A stretch of DNA of 5,781 bases from the NCBI GenBank assembly GCA_018815265.1, contig JAHIYG010000116.1, positions 1 through 5,781 on the forward strand, written 5' to 3'. Positions within the stretch are counted from its first letter, which is position 1. Every line of letters starts with the position of its first letter. The translations under genes were made by a program, and so were the position numbers. Under the pieces are notes generated by a model. That model made no database searches. It saw only the letters and a program-made list of their open reading frames with translations, and was not told the DNA's origin. Shown piece after piece: positions 5,534-5,781 of the stretch. Source of the stretch: Candidatus Altarchaeota archaeon. GTDB taxonomy: Archaea; Altiarchaeota; Altiarchaeia; IMC4; SCGC-AAA252-I15.

Positions 5534-5781
5534 ATGGTGGAGGTTGTTGTTGCAGTCACCGGGGCTTCTGGGCCGAAACTGGCGGAGGGGCTTCTTAAGG
5601 CGTTGAAGGGTGAGGAAACCCATCTAATCATAAGTTCCGGCGCTAGGGAAGTAGCGAAACACGAGGGGGCAGACCTTAATGCTATGGAGGAGTTGTCTGA
5701 TTTTGTCTGGGGCGAGAATGACATGTCTTCTCCGTTGGCGTCATCCAGCAACCCAGTTGATGCGATGGTCATAGTCCCATG
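5534..5781 (+). CDS. ubiX: Flavin prenyltransferase UbiX, N-terminal part (3'-partial)
   Basis: UbiX joins dimethylallyl phosphate to FMN to make prenylated FMN, the cofactor of UbiD-type (de)carboxylases. In archaea these include the anhydromevalonate phosphate decarboxylase of the archaeal mevalonate pathway. Only 82 codons plus two bases are in the window. They read as a Rossmann-like flavoprotein start: VVVAVTGASG (4-13; the FMN phosphate loop), THLIISSGAREV (29-40), then ENDMSSPLASSSN (61-73) and DAMVIVP (76-82), with the window ending in TG of a probable Cys codon. This order matches UbiX (GASG, the ND-x-x-(A/S)-P-(I/L)-A-S region, MVIVPCS). Variations are GASGP instead of GASGA and SSSN instead of SGSF. 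An in-frame TAG at 5528-5530 fixes the start at ATG 5534 (GTG 5537 is less likely). The gene diverges from trm1 across 34 bp and is probably leaderless. The related flavoproteins Dfp/CoaC share the fold, but the N-terminal motifs fit UbiX better. Confidence 0.9.
   Translation, partial: MVEVVVAVTGASGPKLAEGLLKALKGEETHLIISSGAREVAKHEGADLNAMEELSDFVWGENDMSSPLASSSNPVDAMVIVP

Noticed and set aside
5500..5772. N-terminal extension of the trm1 frame to an ATG at 5772
   Set aside because: It lies opposite the 5' end of ubiX, is Ser/Ala/Thr-rich antisense-like sequence, and Trm1 homologues begin near the Met at 5499, which has its own TATA box.
1..5781. CRISPR array, insertion sequence, tRNA or rRNA
   Set aside because: No regularly spaced repeats, terminal inverted repeats, transposase motifs or cloverleaf-like sequence were seen; nearly all bases are accounted for by coding genes.

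Overview
This window looks archaeal. It encodes an archaeal-type AMP phosphorylase, a NurA-family nuclease, a DUF835 protein and a Trm1 tRNA dimethyltransferase. Several start codons have a TATA-like box about 26-32 nt upstream and no Shine-Dalgarno site, as in leaderless or near-leaderless archaeal transcription. The lineage cannot be fixed from the sequence alone. The DNA is almost fully coding: gaps between genes are 6 to 53 bp and two convergent gene pairs overlap. I see no mobile element, CRISPR array, tRNA or rRNA, and no gene-free stretch over 60 bp.

Layout, left to right: (1) 3-335 (+), the 3' end of a small protein of unknown function with a charged, proline-rich tail. Its stop codon shares four bases with the stop of the next gene. 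(2) 332-1834 (-), AMP phosphorylase (deoA-type), with its own TATA-like box. (3) 1873-2868 (-), a NurA-family nuclease. (4) 2875-3762 (-), a membrane-anchored DUF835 protein 6 bp upstream of nurA and probably co-transcribed with it. (5) 3816-4433 (+), a HAD-superfamily phosphatase divergent from the DUF835 gene. (6) 4405-5499 (-), Trm1, overlapping the HAD gene tail-to-tail by 29 bp. (7) 5534-5781+ (+), the 5' part of a flavin prenyltransferase gene (ubiX), cut by the window edge.

The genes are mostly housekeeping and do not form one pathway. AMP phosphorylase feeds the archaeal AMP / ribose-1,5-bisphosphate / type III RuBisCO route, and the neighbouring HAD phosphatase could act on a sugar phosphate or phosphoglycolate, but no RuBisCO or isomerase gene is visible. 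UbiX makes prenylated FMN for UbiD-type decarboxylases. The points most worth a second look are the nurA-DUF835 pair without herA, the P-loop-less RecA-like look of the DUF835 domain, and two compact divergent promoters. In the trm1/ubiX spacer, two TATA boxes are crossed so that only one promoter should be occupied at a time.
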